A DNA stretch of 64,000 bases from an uncultured Alphaproteobacteria bacterium (GTDB taxonomy: Bacteria; Pseudomonadota; Alphaproteobacteria; HIMB59; GCA-002718135). The stretch is taken from assembly GCA_902590695.1 (NCBI GenBank), contig CACIXR010000004.1, forward strand, positions 1-64,000, read 5' to 3'. The translations under genes were made by a program, and so were the position numbers. The notes below the pieces were generated by a model. The model did no database searches. It had not been told where the DNA came from and saw only the letters and a program-made list of their open reading frames with translations. This document shows, in pieces, positions 17,429 to 25,864 of the stretch. Each line of letters opens with the position of its first letter. Within the stretch, counting starts at the first letter, position 1.

Positions 17429-18430
17429 TTAACAGCCTTTAAGCTCGTCCCCTAGATTACTAATCAACGTAAAGTAAAGTGACTTACCAGCATCAATGTT
17501 AGCACCTAAAGGATCAAAAACTCCTGTTTTGATATTCATATCCTCAGCTATTGTTGAAATAATCTTTGGATTAAATTGAGGCTCAGAGAAAATACATTTT
17601 ATTCCCTTATCCTTAATAACATCCTGAATATCAGCTATTTGCTTCGCACCAGGTAAAACATCAGTATTCAATGTTAAAGCTCCTGCAGCTCTTACACCAA
17701 ATCTTTCTTCAAAGTATTGGTAGGCGTCATGGAAGACAACAAATTTTGCATCAGAATTAATATCTGTACCAACATCACTAATAAGCTGATCTAAAGCTTT
17801 AATTGTTGCTTCAGCATTTGCTTCATATTTCTCTTTATTGGCAGGATCTAAATCACCTAACTCATGAGCTATTTCATGAACCATTTCTTTAGCATTCATT
17901 GGATCTAGCCAAATGTGAGCATCAAATTCACCGTGTGCATGGCCGTGATCATCGTGGTCATCGTGTTCGTCATGATCATCGTGATCATCGTGGTCATCGT
18001 GTTCGTCATGATCATCGTGATCATCGTGGTCATCGTGGTCGTCATGATCACCAAAAATTGATTCTTCTCTAAATTTTAATTTAGCAATTGAATCAAGTTC
18101 CATAAATTCAATTACTTCTGCATCTTTTGCAATTGTGTCTAGAGGTTCTTCCATTGATGTTTCAATACCCTCTCCAATCCAAAAAATGACATCTGCTTCT
18201 TCAAGCATTTTCGCATGAGAAGGTTTCATTGTAAAACTGTGTGGTGATATACTTCCATCGATTATGAGTCCAGGCTCACCTATTCCATCCATAACGTTTG
18301 AAATTAATGAATGTAGTGGTTTAATTGTAGTAACAACCTTTAACTCTGCTCTTGCAGATGCAGTTGCAACAAGAATTCCCGAAAATAACATAATCTTAAA
18401 TATATGTAGAAAAAAATTCGTTTGTTTCAT
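17429..18430 (-). CDS. znuA: Zinc ABC transporter periplasmic binding protein ZnuA
   Basis: High-affinity Zn-binding protein of the cluster A-I family (333 aa). A signal peptide ends near residue 28 (ATASARA). Zn ligands are expected at His64 in SPHSFTMKP, the His in DAHIWLDPMNA near 172 and the His in VVFHDAYQYF. Between the first and second ligands lies a charged loop at residues 128-168 built almost only of Asp and His (DHDDHDDHDEHDD units), longer than in many ZnuA proteins and encoded by 36-base tandem repeats. It is divergent from znuCB across a Zur-box-like palindrome. Confidence 0.96.
   Translation of the reverse strand: MKQTNFFLHIFKIMLFSGILVATASARAELKVVTTIKPLHSLISNVMDGIGEPGLIIDGSISPHSFTMKPSHAKMLEEADVIFWIGEGIETSMEEPLDTIAKDAEVIEFMELDSIAKLKFREESIFGDHDDHDDHDDHDDHDEHDDHDDHDDHDEHDDHDDHGHAHGEFDAHIWLDPMNAKEMVHEIAHELGDLDPANKEKYEANAEATIKALDQLISDVGTDINSDAKFVVFHDAYQYFEERFGVRAAGALTLNTDVLPGAKQIADIQDVIKDKGIKCIFSEPQFNPKIISTIAEDMNIKTGVFDPLGANIDAGKSLYFTLISNLGDELKGC
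17938..18051 (-). repeat. 36-bp tandem repeats inside znuA
   Basis: About three copies of a 36-base unit; the tetramer CATG recurs at 17971, 18007 and 18043. Each unit is itself made of nine-base GATCATCGT-like subunits. The array encodes the 12-residue His/Asp repeat of the ZnuA metal-binding loop. Near-identical copies suggest recent expansion and likely copy-number variation among strains. Confidence 0.9.
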
Positions 18431-18466
18431 AAAAGTATTCCTATTAAAAATAAGTCTGTTAAATAG

Positions 18467-18486
18467 TGTAATGTTATAATATTACA
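18467..18486. promoter_or_regulatory. Putative Zur box between znuA and znuC
   Basis: A 20-base near-perfect palindrome with arms TGTAATGTTA and TAATATTACA (nine of ten positions symmetric) centred in the 77-base gap between divergent znuA and znuC. It resembles proteobacterial Zur operators of the GTTATA-type core. A TATAAT at 18475-18480 lies within it, so a bound repressor would block the promoter. The zur gene itself is at the end of the znuCB operon, giving an autoregulatory loop. Confidence 0.75.
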
Positions 18487-18507
18487 TTTTGCATTGTAAA
18501 TAGAAAA

Positions 18508-19251
18508 ATGATTAGTAAAAATAATTTATTAGTAAATTTGGAAAACGCAGGTGTTTATAAGTCTCCAAAATGGTTGATAAGAGGTGTATCTCTTGAAGTA
18601 AGGCGTGGTCAAATAGTTACGCTAATAGGACCTAATGGTTCTGGAAAGACAACAACAGCTAAAATGGTGCTAAGTATTCTTGAACCTGATGAAGGTTCAA
18701 TGAAAAGGTATACAGATAAAATCGCATATGTTCCTCAGAAAATTAATATCGATTGGACAATGCCATTACGAGTTGTAGATTTCATGCGATTAACCAATAA
18801 TCTCAATGATAATGAAGTTAGTGAATCTTTAAATCAAACTGGAGTAGAAAAACTTTTCAAGGAACAAATTCATGGTCTATCTGGTGGAGAATTTCAACGT
18901 GTTCTTCTAGCAAGAGCTATCGCAAAAAAACCAGAATTACTAGTCTTAGATGAACCCGTTCAAGGAGTTGATTTTAATGGGGAAATTGATCTTTATAATA
19001 TTATCAAAAATATTTCTGCAAACCTAAATTGTGGAATTTTATTAGTCTCCCATGACTTGCATTTTGTTATGTCTGCTACAGATCATGTAGTTTGTTTAAA
19101 TGGGCATATCTGTTGTTCAGGAAAACCAAGTACAGTTATAAAAGATAAAGCCTATATAGAATTATTTGGTGAACATAGATCAAAAACGTTGACATATTAT
19201 CAGCACGATCATGATCACACACATAATTCTGACGGAAGTGTGTCTAGTTAA
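18508..19251 (+). CDS. znuC: Zinc ABC transporter ATP-binding protein ZnuC
   Basis: ATPase of the Zn importer (247 aa). It has Walker A GPNGSGKTTTAKMV near 43, Q-loop YVPQKINIDW, signature LSGGEFQRVLLARAIA near 128, Walker B LLVLDEP and the switch His in LLVSHDLHFVM. The C-terminus ends in a His/Asp tail (HDHDHTHNSD), a metal-binding sequence also found in many ZnuC proteins. The stop overlaps the znuB start by one base. Transcription should start within the Zur-box-like palindrome just upstream. Confidence 0.96.
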   Translation: MISKNNLLVNLENAGVYKSPKWLIRGVSLEVRRGQIVTLIGPNGSGKTTTAKMVLSILEPDEGSMKRYTDKIAYVPQKINIDWTMPLRVVDFMRLTNNLNDNEVSESLNQTGVEKLFKEQIHGLSGGEFQRVLLARAIAKKPELLVLDEPVQGVDFNGEIDLYNIIKNISANLNCGILLVSHDLHFVMSATDHVVCLNGHICCSGKPSTVIKDKAYIELFGEHRSKTLTYYQHDHDHTHNSDGSVSS

Positions 19252-20054
19252 TGTTTGATGATTTTTTTACAAGAGCACTAGTTACTGGTATTGGTATTGC
19301 AATAATAACAGGACCGCTAGGTTGTTTAGTAATTTGGAGACGATTATCTTATTTTGGTGATACCTTAGCACACTCTGCCTTACTAGGAGTAACTTTAGCC
19401 TATGCCTTCAGTTTAAATATTGCCTTTTCTGTGTTTATAATATCGGCAGTCATTGCTCTACTTCTTCTCAATCTTCAAAAGATGACTAGATTAGCTGGGG
19501 ACTCATTACTTGGATTATTAGCTCACTCTACTCTTGCGATTGGTTTGGTTTTAATGGGTTTTTTATCGAGTATTCGTTTTGATATTATGGGATTACTATT
19601 TGGAGATATTTTATCAGTAACTGTAGAAGACATTGCTCTAGTATGGATTGGTGGTTCTGTAATTTTAGGAATTTTATATTTTATTTGGAAATCATTATTT
19701 TCAGCTACAGTTAATTTTGACCTTGCCTCAGCAGAGGGGATGCAACCTAACATTTATAATATGATTTTTACCCTGCTACTTGCTGGAGTTATTGCATTAT
19801 CTATAAAAATGATTGGTACTCTTTTAATTACAGGATTACTAATAATACCGGCAGCGGCATCGAGAAATATCACTAACAATCCAAAACAAATGGTATTTGT
19901 AGCCATATTAATTGGTATTTTATCTGTTACAATTGGCTTATTTACTTCTTTGGAATTGAATACCTCTTCGGGACCATCAATTATTGTTATAGCGATAATA
20001 TTATTTATCATTTCTCTTATTCCACTAGAGTTGAGAGGAAAGTTGCAAAAATGA
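19251..20054 (+). CDS. znuB: Zinc ABC transporter permease ZnuB
   Basis: Membrane permease of the ABC-3 family (267 aa, about eight to nine helices). Family features are GPLGCLVIWRRLSYFGDTLAHSALLGVTLAY near the N-terminus (given here as the motif RRLSYFGDTLAHSALLG, residues 29-45), LLGLLAHSTLAIGLVL near 85 and LLITGLLIIPAAASRNI near 188. It works with ZnuA and ZnuC to import Zn from the periplasm. It overlaps znuC by one base and is followed closely by zur. Confidence 0.95.
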   Translation: MFDDFFTRALVTGIGIAIITGPLGCLVIWRRLSYFGDTLAHSALLGVTLAYAFSLNIAFSVFIISAVIALLLLNLQKMTRLAGDSLLGLLAHSTLAIGLVLMGFLSSIRFDIMGLLFGDILSVTVEDIALVWIGGSVILGILYFIWKSLFSATVNFDLASAEGMQPNIYNMIFTLLLAGVIALSIKMIGTLLITGLLIIPAAASRNITNNPKQMVFVAILIGILSVTIGLFTSLELNTSSGPSIIVIAIILFIISLIPLELRGKLQK

Positions 20055-20077
20055 AAACAATTTGGTAATTGAGATTT

Positions 20078-20482
20078 ATGGGATTGGCATCGGATAATTT
20101 AACTAAGAATCAAAAAACAGTTCTTGGAGTTTTAGAAAACTCTTCTGAACCGATGAAGGCGTACACAATTCTTTATGATATACAAAAAATGGGAATAAAA
20201 TCTCCTCTGCAAGTTTACAGGGCACTCGATAAATTGATTGAAATTGGAAAAGTTCACAAAATAGAAAGTAGAAATTCTTACGTTGCTTGTAAACATGAAG
20301 GATGTAATGCAAAAACTTCTACATCTTTTTTGATATGTGAAAACTGTGATAGTGTTACTGAGCTAACTGGAAATAATTTATTTTCTTATTTTTCAAAACA
20401 AGCAGAAAAAAATAACTTCAATTATAAAAAACATAATTTAGAAATATTTGGTTTGTGCGAAAATTGTAAACTAAAAAACTAA
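20078..20482 (+). CDS. zur: Zur-type Fur-family zinc regulator
   Basis: Fur-superfamily repressor (134 aa from ATG 20078; a TTG at 20069 is an alternative but less likely start, because GAG at 20071-20073 suits the ATG). The N-terminal winged helix includes AYTILYDIQKMGIKSPLQVYRALDKLIEIGKVHKI, of which SPLQVYRALDKL is the recognition region. Structural Zn pairs are C-E-N-C in the middle and C-E-N-C at the C-terminus. Its place after znuCB and beside a Zur-box-like site marks it as Zur rather than Fur. Its stop shares CTAA with convergent cca. Confidence 0.92.
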   Translation: MGLASDNLTKNQKTVLGVLENSSEPMKAYTILYDIQKMGIKSPLQVYRALDKLIEIGKVHKIESRNSYVACKHEGCNAKTSTSFLICENCDSVTELTGNNLFSYFSKQAEKNNFNYKKHNLEIFGLCENCKLKN

Positions 20483-21273
20483 TTTATTAAATTATCAATC
20501 TTATTCAGACATTTATTTAATCCAAGATCATATTTTGTTCGTATGAAATGCTCTTGTACTATTTCAACCCATTTAAATTTTTGTAACGTTTGATGAGATA
20601 TGTAAAAACAATTTAAAGGAAAAGACATATTAAACATTTTTAATATTTCTTGCCTTATTACATCGTTGGTCAACACTGCCAAAGATTCGTGAATGTATTT
20701 TTCTACAATTTTTTGATCACTTAAAGATGTTTTAGGTAAATTAAATAAACCTCTAAATCTAAAGTATCGATAGATTCTTAAGTAGTCTTCTTTTATTCTA
20801 TCCTCTATTTCACCAATAAAACAAATTTTACTTTCATTTAAATCTGATTGGCCATTATAATAATCATGTAGTTTATTATTGTTTCCAACATATAAAGCAT
20901 TGAAAGTAAAATCTCTTCTGGCTGAATCTTTTTTCCAGCTGTTGGTGTAAATTACATTTGTATGTCTTCCCATTTGATTAACATCTTCACGTAAAGTTGT
21001 AATTTGTATTTTTCGATTATGAGGATAAGCAATTATAGATCCATATTGAATAGCAAAATCATCATATTCAATATTGTTCTCTTTTAGTAATGACAAAACA
21101 TCCTGAGGCTCCAAAGTTGTCGCTGTATCAATATCTTTGATTTCTCTTTCGAGAAGAGCATCTCGTATACATCCTCCTACTAATCGAATTTCAATATTAT
21201 TTTCTTTAAAGATAGATATTAAAAACTTAACATGCTCCAGATTCAATAAATTCGTAATTTTATTTATTTCCAT
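20479..21273 (-). CDS. cca: CCA tRNA nucleotidyltransferase, short form
   Basis: Class II nucleotidyltransferase of the CCA-adding enzyme/poly(A) polymerase family. The head domain carries IRLVGGCIRDALLERE with the G-G motif and the catalytic D-x-D in IKDIDTATTL, then the RRDFTFNALYV motif and DYLRIYRYFRFRGLF neck. At 264 aa it lacks most of the C-terminal body and tail seen in the usual 380-420 aa bacterial enzymes. No frameshift is seen downstream, because the next gene follows at once. Truncation could be genome streamlining or a specialised A- or CC-adding enzyme. Confidence 0.85.
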   Translation of the reverse strand: MEINKITNLLNLEHVKFLISIFKENNIEIRLVGGCIRDALLEREIKDIDTATTLEPQDVLSLLKENNIEYDDFAIQYGSIIAYPHNRKIQITTLREDVNQMGRHTNVIYTNSWKKDSARRDFTFNALYVGNNNKLHDYYNGQSDLNESKICFIGEIEDRIKEDYLRIYRYFRFRGLFNLPKTSLSDQKIVEKYIHESLAVLTNDVIRQEILKMFNMSFPLNCFYISHQTLQKFKWVEIVQEHFIRTKYDLGLNKCLNKIDNLIN

Positions 21274-21314
21274 TATCTAGCTATTTCTTCAAAACAATTT
21301 ATATTACATTAACA

Positions 21315-21923
21315 ATGTCGACTTCTTCAAAAGAAAATGCTCCAGAAATATTTGAGGATATAAAGAAAAATTTAACTAGAGGAGTTAAAGATAGAAAACA
21401 CACCTTTCACACGCCAGTCTTTAGTAATATTGATAGTGAAGGTGGAATAGATTCTAGAGTTGTTGTCTTAAGAAAATTTGATCCTAGTAGCATGACACTA
21501 AATTTTCACACAGACTTCAGATCTCCCAAAGTGCCTAATTTAAAAAAAAATAGTAGTTCTCAATTTGTTTTTTATGATCATAAATTAAAAATTCAAATGC
21601 GAATCAAAACATCGTCTTTGGTTAATAATCAAAATGATAAAGCTAAAGAAATGTGGGACAAAACAAGATTGTTTAGTAGAAAATGTTACTTAACATTAAA
21701 AGATCCAAGTTCAATCACTGAGTTTCCAGAAGATGGTATCCCTGAACATTTAACTGGCAAGGAGCCAAGTCATGAAGAAAGTGAAAAAGGATATAAAAAT
21801 TTTACAGTAGTTGAAAATAAAATTAATGAAATTGATTGGCTTTATTTAGAAATTTCAGGTCATCGTAGATTAAAATTAACATTTAAAAATAGTGAACCAG
21901 AATATAATTGGTTAATACCTTAA
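21315..21923 (+). CDS. PNPOx-like FMN-binding split-barrel protein
   Basis: A 202-aa protein of the pyridoxamine 5'-phosphate oxidase-like family. Typical parts are HTFHTPVFSNID near 32, DSRVVVLRKFD near 50, LNFHTDFRSPKV near 66 and the C-terminal WLYLEISGHRRLKLTF. Members bind FMN or related cofactors; several alphaproteobacterial homologues of this size are uncharacterised. It is probably not the vitamin B6 enzyme PdxH itself, since the C-terminal PdxH signature is not evident. Its stop shares TTAA with convergent panC. Confidence 0.8.
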   Translation: MSTSSKENAPEIFEDIKKNLTRGVKDRKHTFHTPVFSNIDSEGGIDSRVVVLRKFDPSSMTLNFHTDFRSPKVPNLKKNSSSQFVFYDHKLKIQMRIKTSSLVNNQNDKAKEMWDKTRLFSRKCYLTLKDPSSITEFPEDGIPEHLTGKEPSHEESEKGYKNFTVVENKINEIDWLYLEISGHRRLKLTFKNSEPEYNWLIP

Positions 21924-22750
21924 TATAACTTAAAATTATCAATAATTCTTATATCACCAATATATAAAGCAATAAATAATCTAGCTTCAGAATAATTTTT
22001 TGTTATTTCTAAATTATTTTCATTTCTTATCTCTAAATAGTCAATTTTATTTATATTATTTTGGAGAAGCTCTATTTTTAATTGATCTAAATTATTAATT
22101 TCATTTTGTGTTAATCGATTAATATGTTCTTTAATTTTATTTCCTAATACATTGAAAATTTTTAATTGATCATTAGAAAATTTAGAGTTCCTTGAAGATA
22201 AACTCATACCCATTTTATCTCGTACAGATGGGCATTGAATTATTTTAATATTGTGATGATTAATTTTTACTAAATCTTGTATTATTTTTACTTGCTGAAA
22301 ATCCTTCTCACCAAAATAACTATTCGTTGGTTTAATCATATTAAAAAAAAGATCCACAACAGTAGTAACTCCATCAAAATGGCCAGGTCGAAATTTATCA
22401 CACAAAATATTTCTAAAATTGTTTACAATTTTTTTCTTTGCCAATCCTTTTGGGTATATCTCTTGAACTTCAGGTAAGAAGAGTAAATTACAACCAATAT
22501 TTTCTAATTTAGAAATATCTTCATCAATTGTCTTTGGATAAGAATTGAAATCATTTTCATTGTTAAATTGAGTAGGATTAATAAATATTGAACAGATCAC
22601 AAATTCGTTATGTAATTGTGCTTCTCTAATGAGAGATAAATGTCCATCGTGTAAGTTTCCCATTGTTAAAACTAAACCAATAGACTGACCCTTGTCTTTG
22701 ATTGAAACTAAATTTGGCTCTAATTCACTAGCTTTTCTGAAAATTTTCAT
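21920..22750 (-). CDS. panC: Pantothenate synthetase
   Basis: Condenses pantoate and beta-alanine with ATP to make pantothenate, the coenzyme A precursor. The 276-aa sequence holds the adenylation motif LVLTMGNLHDGHLSLI near 27, FINPTQFNNENDF near 56, PGHFDGVTTVVDLFFNMI near 140 followed by YFGEKDFQQ, and KMGMSLSSRNSKF near 188. All are canonical. No panB lies nearby. It is divergent from rpmH with a 63-base gap and converges on the PNPOx-like gene. Confidence 0.95.
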   Translation of the reverse strand: MKIFRKASELEPNLVSIKDKGQSIGLVLTMGNLHDGHLSLIREAQLHNEFVICSIFINPTQFNNENDFNSYPKTIDEDISKLENIGCNLLFLPEVQEIYPKGLAKKKIVNNFRNILCDKFRPGHFDGVTTVVDLFFNMIKPTNSYFGEKDFQQVKIIQDLVKINHHNIKIIQCPSVRDKMGMSLSSRNSKFSNDQLKIFNVLGNKIKEHINRLTQNEINNLDQLKIELLQNNINKIDYLEIRNENNLEITKNYSEARLFIALYIGDIRIIDNFKLY

Positions 22751-22769
22751 CGATTACATAAGTAAATAT

Positions 22770-22798
22770 TTGACTTATATATAATGAATTCGTATTAG
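22770..22798 (+). promoter_or_regulatory. Likely rpmH promoter
   Basis: TTGACT (22770-22775) and TATTAG (22793-22798) are spaced by 17 bases. A perfect TATAAT at 22780-22785 lies between them without a good -35 at normal distance. Either would give a short leader before the rpmH ATG at 22814. The call comes from consensus matching only, in very AT-rich DNA. Confidence 0.5.
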
Positions 22799-22813
22799 GC
22801 CCAGAGATTTATT

Positions 22814-22948
22814 ATGAAACGCACTTACCAACCTAGTAGAGTAATTAGAAAAAGAAGACACGGTTTTAGAGCTAGAATGGCAACTAAAGCAGGTCGTCAA
22901 ATCATTAATAGAAGACGTGCAAAAGGAAGAGCTCAATTAAGCGCTTAA
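22814..22948 (+). CDS. rpmH: Ribosomal protein bL34
   Basis: The 44-aa large-subunit protein L34. It begins [18 protein letters not shown] and continues with [20 protein letters not shown], which is the canonical family sequence over its whole length. The gene is followed nine bases later by rnpA, then yidD, yidC and yihA. This is the near-universal rpmH-rnpA-yidD-yidC order found near bacterial replication origins, although no dnaA or DnaA-box cluster is in the window. Confidence 0.98.
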   Translation: MKRTYQPSRVIRKRRHGFRARMATKAGRQIINRRRAKGRAQLSA

Positions 22949-22957
22949 AAAGGCCAA

Positions 22958-23287
22958 ATGGCCCAAACATTATTTACAATTAAGAAAAGATCGACTTTCG
23001 TTATGATACGAAACCAGGGAGAATTTATAAAAGGTAAAAATATGAATATCCAAATTTTACACAATCAAGATCTAGAAAATTCTATAGGTGTAGGATACAC
23101 AGCTTCCAAAAAAATTGGCAACGCAGTAAAAAGAAATAGAGCAAAGAGAATAATGAGAGAATTAGCTAGAAAAATTATTATTAATGGTAAAATTAATTCA
23201 TATTATGTGTTAATAGCTAAAACGTCATTGCTCGAAGAGAAATTTGATAAACTTTTATTAGAACTTAAGGGAAAGATAAATGGTTAG
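22958..23287 (+). CDS. rnpA: Ribonuclease P protein component
   Basis: Protein subunit of RNase P (109 aa), which helps the catalytic RNA mature tRNA 5' ends. The N-terminal [18 protein letters not shown] and the RNR signature [18 protein letters not shown] (about residues 52-69) are diagnostic, and the protein is highly basic. It starts nine bases after rpmH, and its 3' end overlaps yidD by eight bases, indicating translational coupling across rpmH-rnpA-yidD-yidC. Confidence 0.96.
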   Translation: MAQTLFTIKKRSTFVMIRNQGEFIKGKNMNIQILHNQDLENSIGVGYTASKKIGNAVKRNRAKRIMRELARKIIINGKINSYYVLIAKTSLLEEKFDKLLLELKGKING

Positions 23288-23525
23288 TAAATATATTTCA
23301 TTACCTTTAATCATAATAATTAGATTATACCAGTTATTGATTTCCCCAATACTTGGGCAGAATTGTCGGTATTTACCAACCTGTTCTGAGTATTCTATTA
23401 AAGCATTAAAGGAACATGGGTTATTTAAAGGATCAATTTTATCGGTGAAAAGAATTTCAAAATGTCATCCCTGGGGTTCCCACGGATTTGATCCAGTACC
23501 AAAAAAATCTGAGTTAAATAAATGA
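23280..23525 (+). CDS. yidD: Membrane protein insertion efficiency factor YidD
   Basis: An 81-aa protein of the YidD/DUF37 family, thought to assist YidC-dependent membrane insertion. It has an amphipathic N-terminal helix and the invariant Cys-rich core [22 protein letters not shown] near 30 (shown here as [11 protein letters not shown]), then [17 protein letters not shown] near the end. It overlaps rnpA by eight bases and yidC by four, the usual compact arrangement. Confidence 0.95.
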   Translation: MVSKYISLPLIIIIRLYQLLISPILGQNCRYLPTCSEYSIKALKEHGLFKGSILSVKRISKCHPWGSHGFDPVPKKSELNK

Positions 23526-25249
23526 ACGAGCAAAGAAATTTATATTTGGCTATTGGTATTTCAATTGCGATAATTATTTTTTTTCAATTATTATTTCCAA
23601 CTCAACCAATTCAAACAACATCCTTTGAAGAAGATGAAGTATTAGAGCCTGCAACATCCATTGATGGACAAAGCAACCAAGTTGTTTCAGAAATACAAAG
23701 TAGAGATGAAGCTTTAATTCAAACCGACAGAGTTATTTTTGAAAATGCATCTATTAAAGGTTCTATAAATTTAAAAGGAGCAATTTTAGATGACCTCATA
23801 TTATCAAAATATAAAACTAGCTTAGAACCTGATTCGAATAATATACAGCTTTTGTTACCGGATGGGACTGCTAATCCATATTATATTGAAACAGGTTGGA
23901 AAGAGCTAAAAAATTCTAACATTGAATTGCCTAATTTAGAAACAAATTGGAAAACTAACTCTACCACTCTAAGCCCCTCAAGCCCTGTTACACTTAGTTG
24001 GACGAATAATAAAAATATAACTTTCAAAATCAACTATCAAGTTGATGATGAGTATATGTTTACAATTACACAGGAAATAGAAAATAACAGTGGTGAAGAT
24101 ATTGAAGTTTTTCCATACAGATTAATCAAAAGAATAAACACACCAGATACAATTAATTTTTTTATACTTCACGAGGGTTTAATTAGTCTAATAAACGACG
24201 AATTATTGGAAAAAAATTATGATGATATTGCCGATGATTGTAATTCATCAATGCAAACAAAAAAAGAGTTTTGCGATAATAAAACACAAGGAGGTTGGTT
24301 AGGTTTTACAGACAAATATTGGATGTCTGCTTTAATTCCTGATGCTGACCAATCCATTAACGTCAATTATAGATACGGAAATAATGGACGTGATAGCTAT
24401 AGGGCAGGTTATGTTGGTCAGATATATAAAATTAACTCGGGTGAAAATATATCTTACGGCGGAAAATTATTTGTGGGTGCAAAAAAATTAAATGTCTTAA
24501 GTGCTTATGATGAAAATCTCTCTATACCAAGATTTACTGATGCAATTGACTGGGGCTGGTTTAGTTTTTTAACTAAACCTGTTTCATATGCCATTAATTG
24601 GTTTTTTGGTTATGCAGGTAATTTTGGTCTAGCAATAATTGCCTTTACCATTTTAATGCGTTTAATTTTATTCCCACTGGCACAAGCATCTTTTAAATCT
24701 ATGGCAAAGATGAAAAAACTTCAGCCTGATATGCAAAGATTAAAAGAAACATATCCAAATGACAGACAAAAAATGCAGCAAGAACTAATGGCCTTGTATA
24801 AAAGAGAGGGAGCTAATCCTGTTGCGGGTTGTCTACCAATTTTAGTACAAATACCAATTTTCTTCTCTTTGTATAAAGTGTTGTTTGTTACGATAGAGAT
24901 GTATCACGCTCCTTTTTATGGATGGATTCATGATCTATCTGCGCCAGACCCATTAGGCTTAATGACAATATTTGGATTAGTTCCTTGGGATGTGCCACCT
25001 ATACTTTCAATAATTGATATTGGTATTCTTCCTATCATTATGGGGTTCACTATGTGGTTACAACAAAAACTAAATCCTGCTCCCGCTGATCCAACACAAG
25101 CTAGAATTTTTGCATTACTTCCATTTGTATTTACTTTTGTACTAGCTGGTTTTGCAGCTGGTTTAGTTTTATATTGGTCAGTGAACAATATTTTATCAAT
25201 TGCACAGCAATGGTATATTCAAAGAAGAATTTTAGCCAAAAATGGCTAG
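23522..25249 (+). CDS. yidC: Membrane protein insertase YidC
   Basis: Inserts and folds inner-membrane proteins, alone or with SecYEG. The 575-aa sequence has an N-terminal helix (about residues 6-25), a large periplasmic domain (about 30-345) and a C-terminal five-helix insertase domain starting near [20 protein letters not shown]. The charged coiled region [20 protein letters not shown] and the hydrophobic [20 protein letters not shown] follow. Length and order match Gram-negative YidC. It overlaps yihA by eight bases. Confidence 0.97.
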   Translation: MNEQRNLYLAIGISIAIIIFFQLLFPTQPIQTTSFEEDEVLEPATSIDGQSNQVVSEIQSRDEALIQTDRVIFENASIKGSINLKGAILDDLILSKYKTSLEPDSNNIQLLLPDGTANPYYIETGWKELKNSNIELPNLETNWKTNSTTLSPSSPVTLSWTNNKNITFKINYQVDDEYMFTITQEIENNSGEDIEVFPYRLIKRINTPDTINFFILHEGLISLINDELLEKNYDDIADDCNSSMQTKKEFCDNKTQGGWLGFTDKYWMSALIPDADQSINVNYRYGNNGRDSYRAGYVGQIYKINSGENISYGGKLFVGAKKLNVLSAYDENLSIPRFTDAIDWGWFSFLTKPVSYAINWFFGYAGNFGLAIIAFTILMRLILFPLAQASFKSMAKMKKLQPDMQRLKETYPNDRQKMQQELMALYKREGANPVAGCLPILVQIPIFFSLYKVLFVTIEMYHAPFYGWIHDLSAPDPLGLMTIFGLVPWDVPPILSIIDIGILPIIMGFTMWLQQKLNPAPADPTQARIFALLPFVFTFVLAGFAAGLVLYWSVNNILSIAQQWYIQRRILAKNG

Positions 25250-25862
25250 CTTAAATAAAAATTTAAATAACTTTTTTAATAATAATAAGTTTTTAGGTTC
25301 CTTTCAGTCATTTAAAGATATTCCTTATTCAGATATAAAAAAAGAATGTTGTTTTATAGGTAGATCTAATGTTGGAAAATCTAGTTTAATAAATTCGTTA
25401 ACTAAAACAAAAAAATTAGCAAAAACTAGTAAAACTCCAGGAAGAACGCAGGCTATAAATGTTTTTTTAATTAGTGAAAAAATAAATATGATTGATTTAC
25501 CTGGTTATGGTTTTGCCAAAGTATCAAAAGTTGCACGAGAAAATCTAATGACCTTGATTGAGGAATATATAGAAAATAGAGATACACTTGATCATGTTTT
25601 TTTACTCATTGACTCAAAAGTTGGTATCAAAAATTCTGATATTGATATGTTGGATTTATTGAGTGATTGTTCAAGAAAATTTTCAATAATTTTAACTAAA
25701 ATAGATAAAATATCTAATAACTATTTAGAATATCAAAAAAAATCAATTTTAAGTTTAATGCAAAATTATGAAAAATCATTTACGAAAATATATCAATCTG
25801 AGACCAAAAAAAATAATGGTATTACAGAGATTCAAAGATCTATATACGGGTTATCACAATAA
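25242..25862 (+). CDS. yihA: Ribosome biogenesis GTPase YihA/EngB
   Basis: Essential GTPase for late assembly of the 50S subunit (206 aa). G motifs are G1 GRSNVGKSSLINSL near 38, G2 TSKTPGRTQAINVF near 62, G3 DLPGYGFAKVSK near 83, G4 LTKIDKI near 150. All are intact. Its position between yidC and argB is a conserved alphaproteobacterial order. The start lies inside yidC (eight-base overlap) and argB follows two bases after its stop. Confidence 0.96.
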   Translation: MASLNKNLNNFFNNNKFLGSFQSFKDIPYSDIKKECCFIGRSNVGKSSLINSLTKTKKLAKTSKTPGRTQAINVFLISEKINMIDLPGYGFAKVSKVARENLMTLIEEYIENRDTLDHVFLLIDSKVGIKNSDIDMLDLLSDCSRKFSIILTKIDKISNNYLEYQKKSILSLMQNYEKSFTKIYQSETKKNNGITEIQRSIYGLSQ

Positions 25863-25864
25863 AT

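Noticed and set aside
17938..18051. 36-base periodic repeats looked like a short CRISPR array.
   Set aside because: There are no unique spacers, the repeats are contiguous and in frame with znuA, and no cas gene is nearby.
22751..22813. Replication origin near rpmH.
   Set aside because: The rpmH-rnpA-yidC order is often near oriC, but no DnaA-box cluster, dnaA, dnaN or gidA is visible here.
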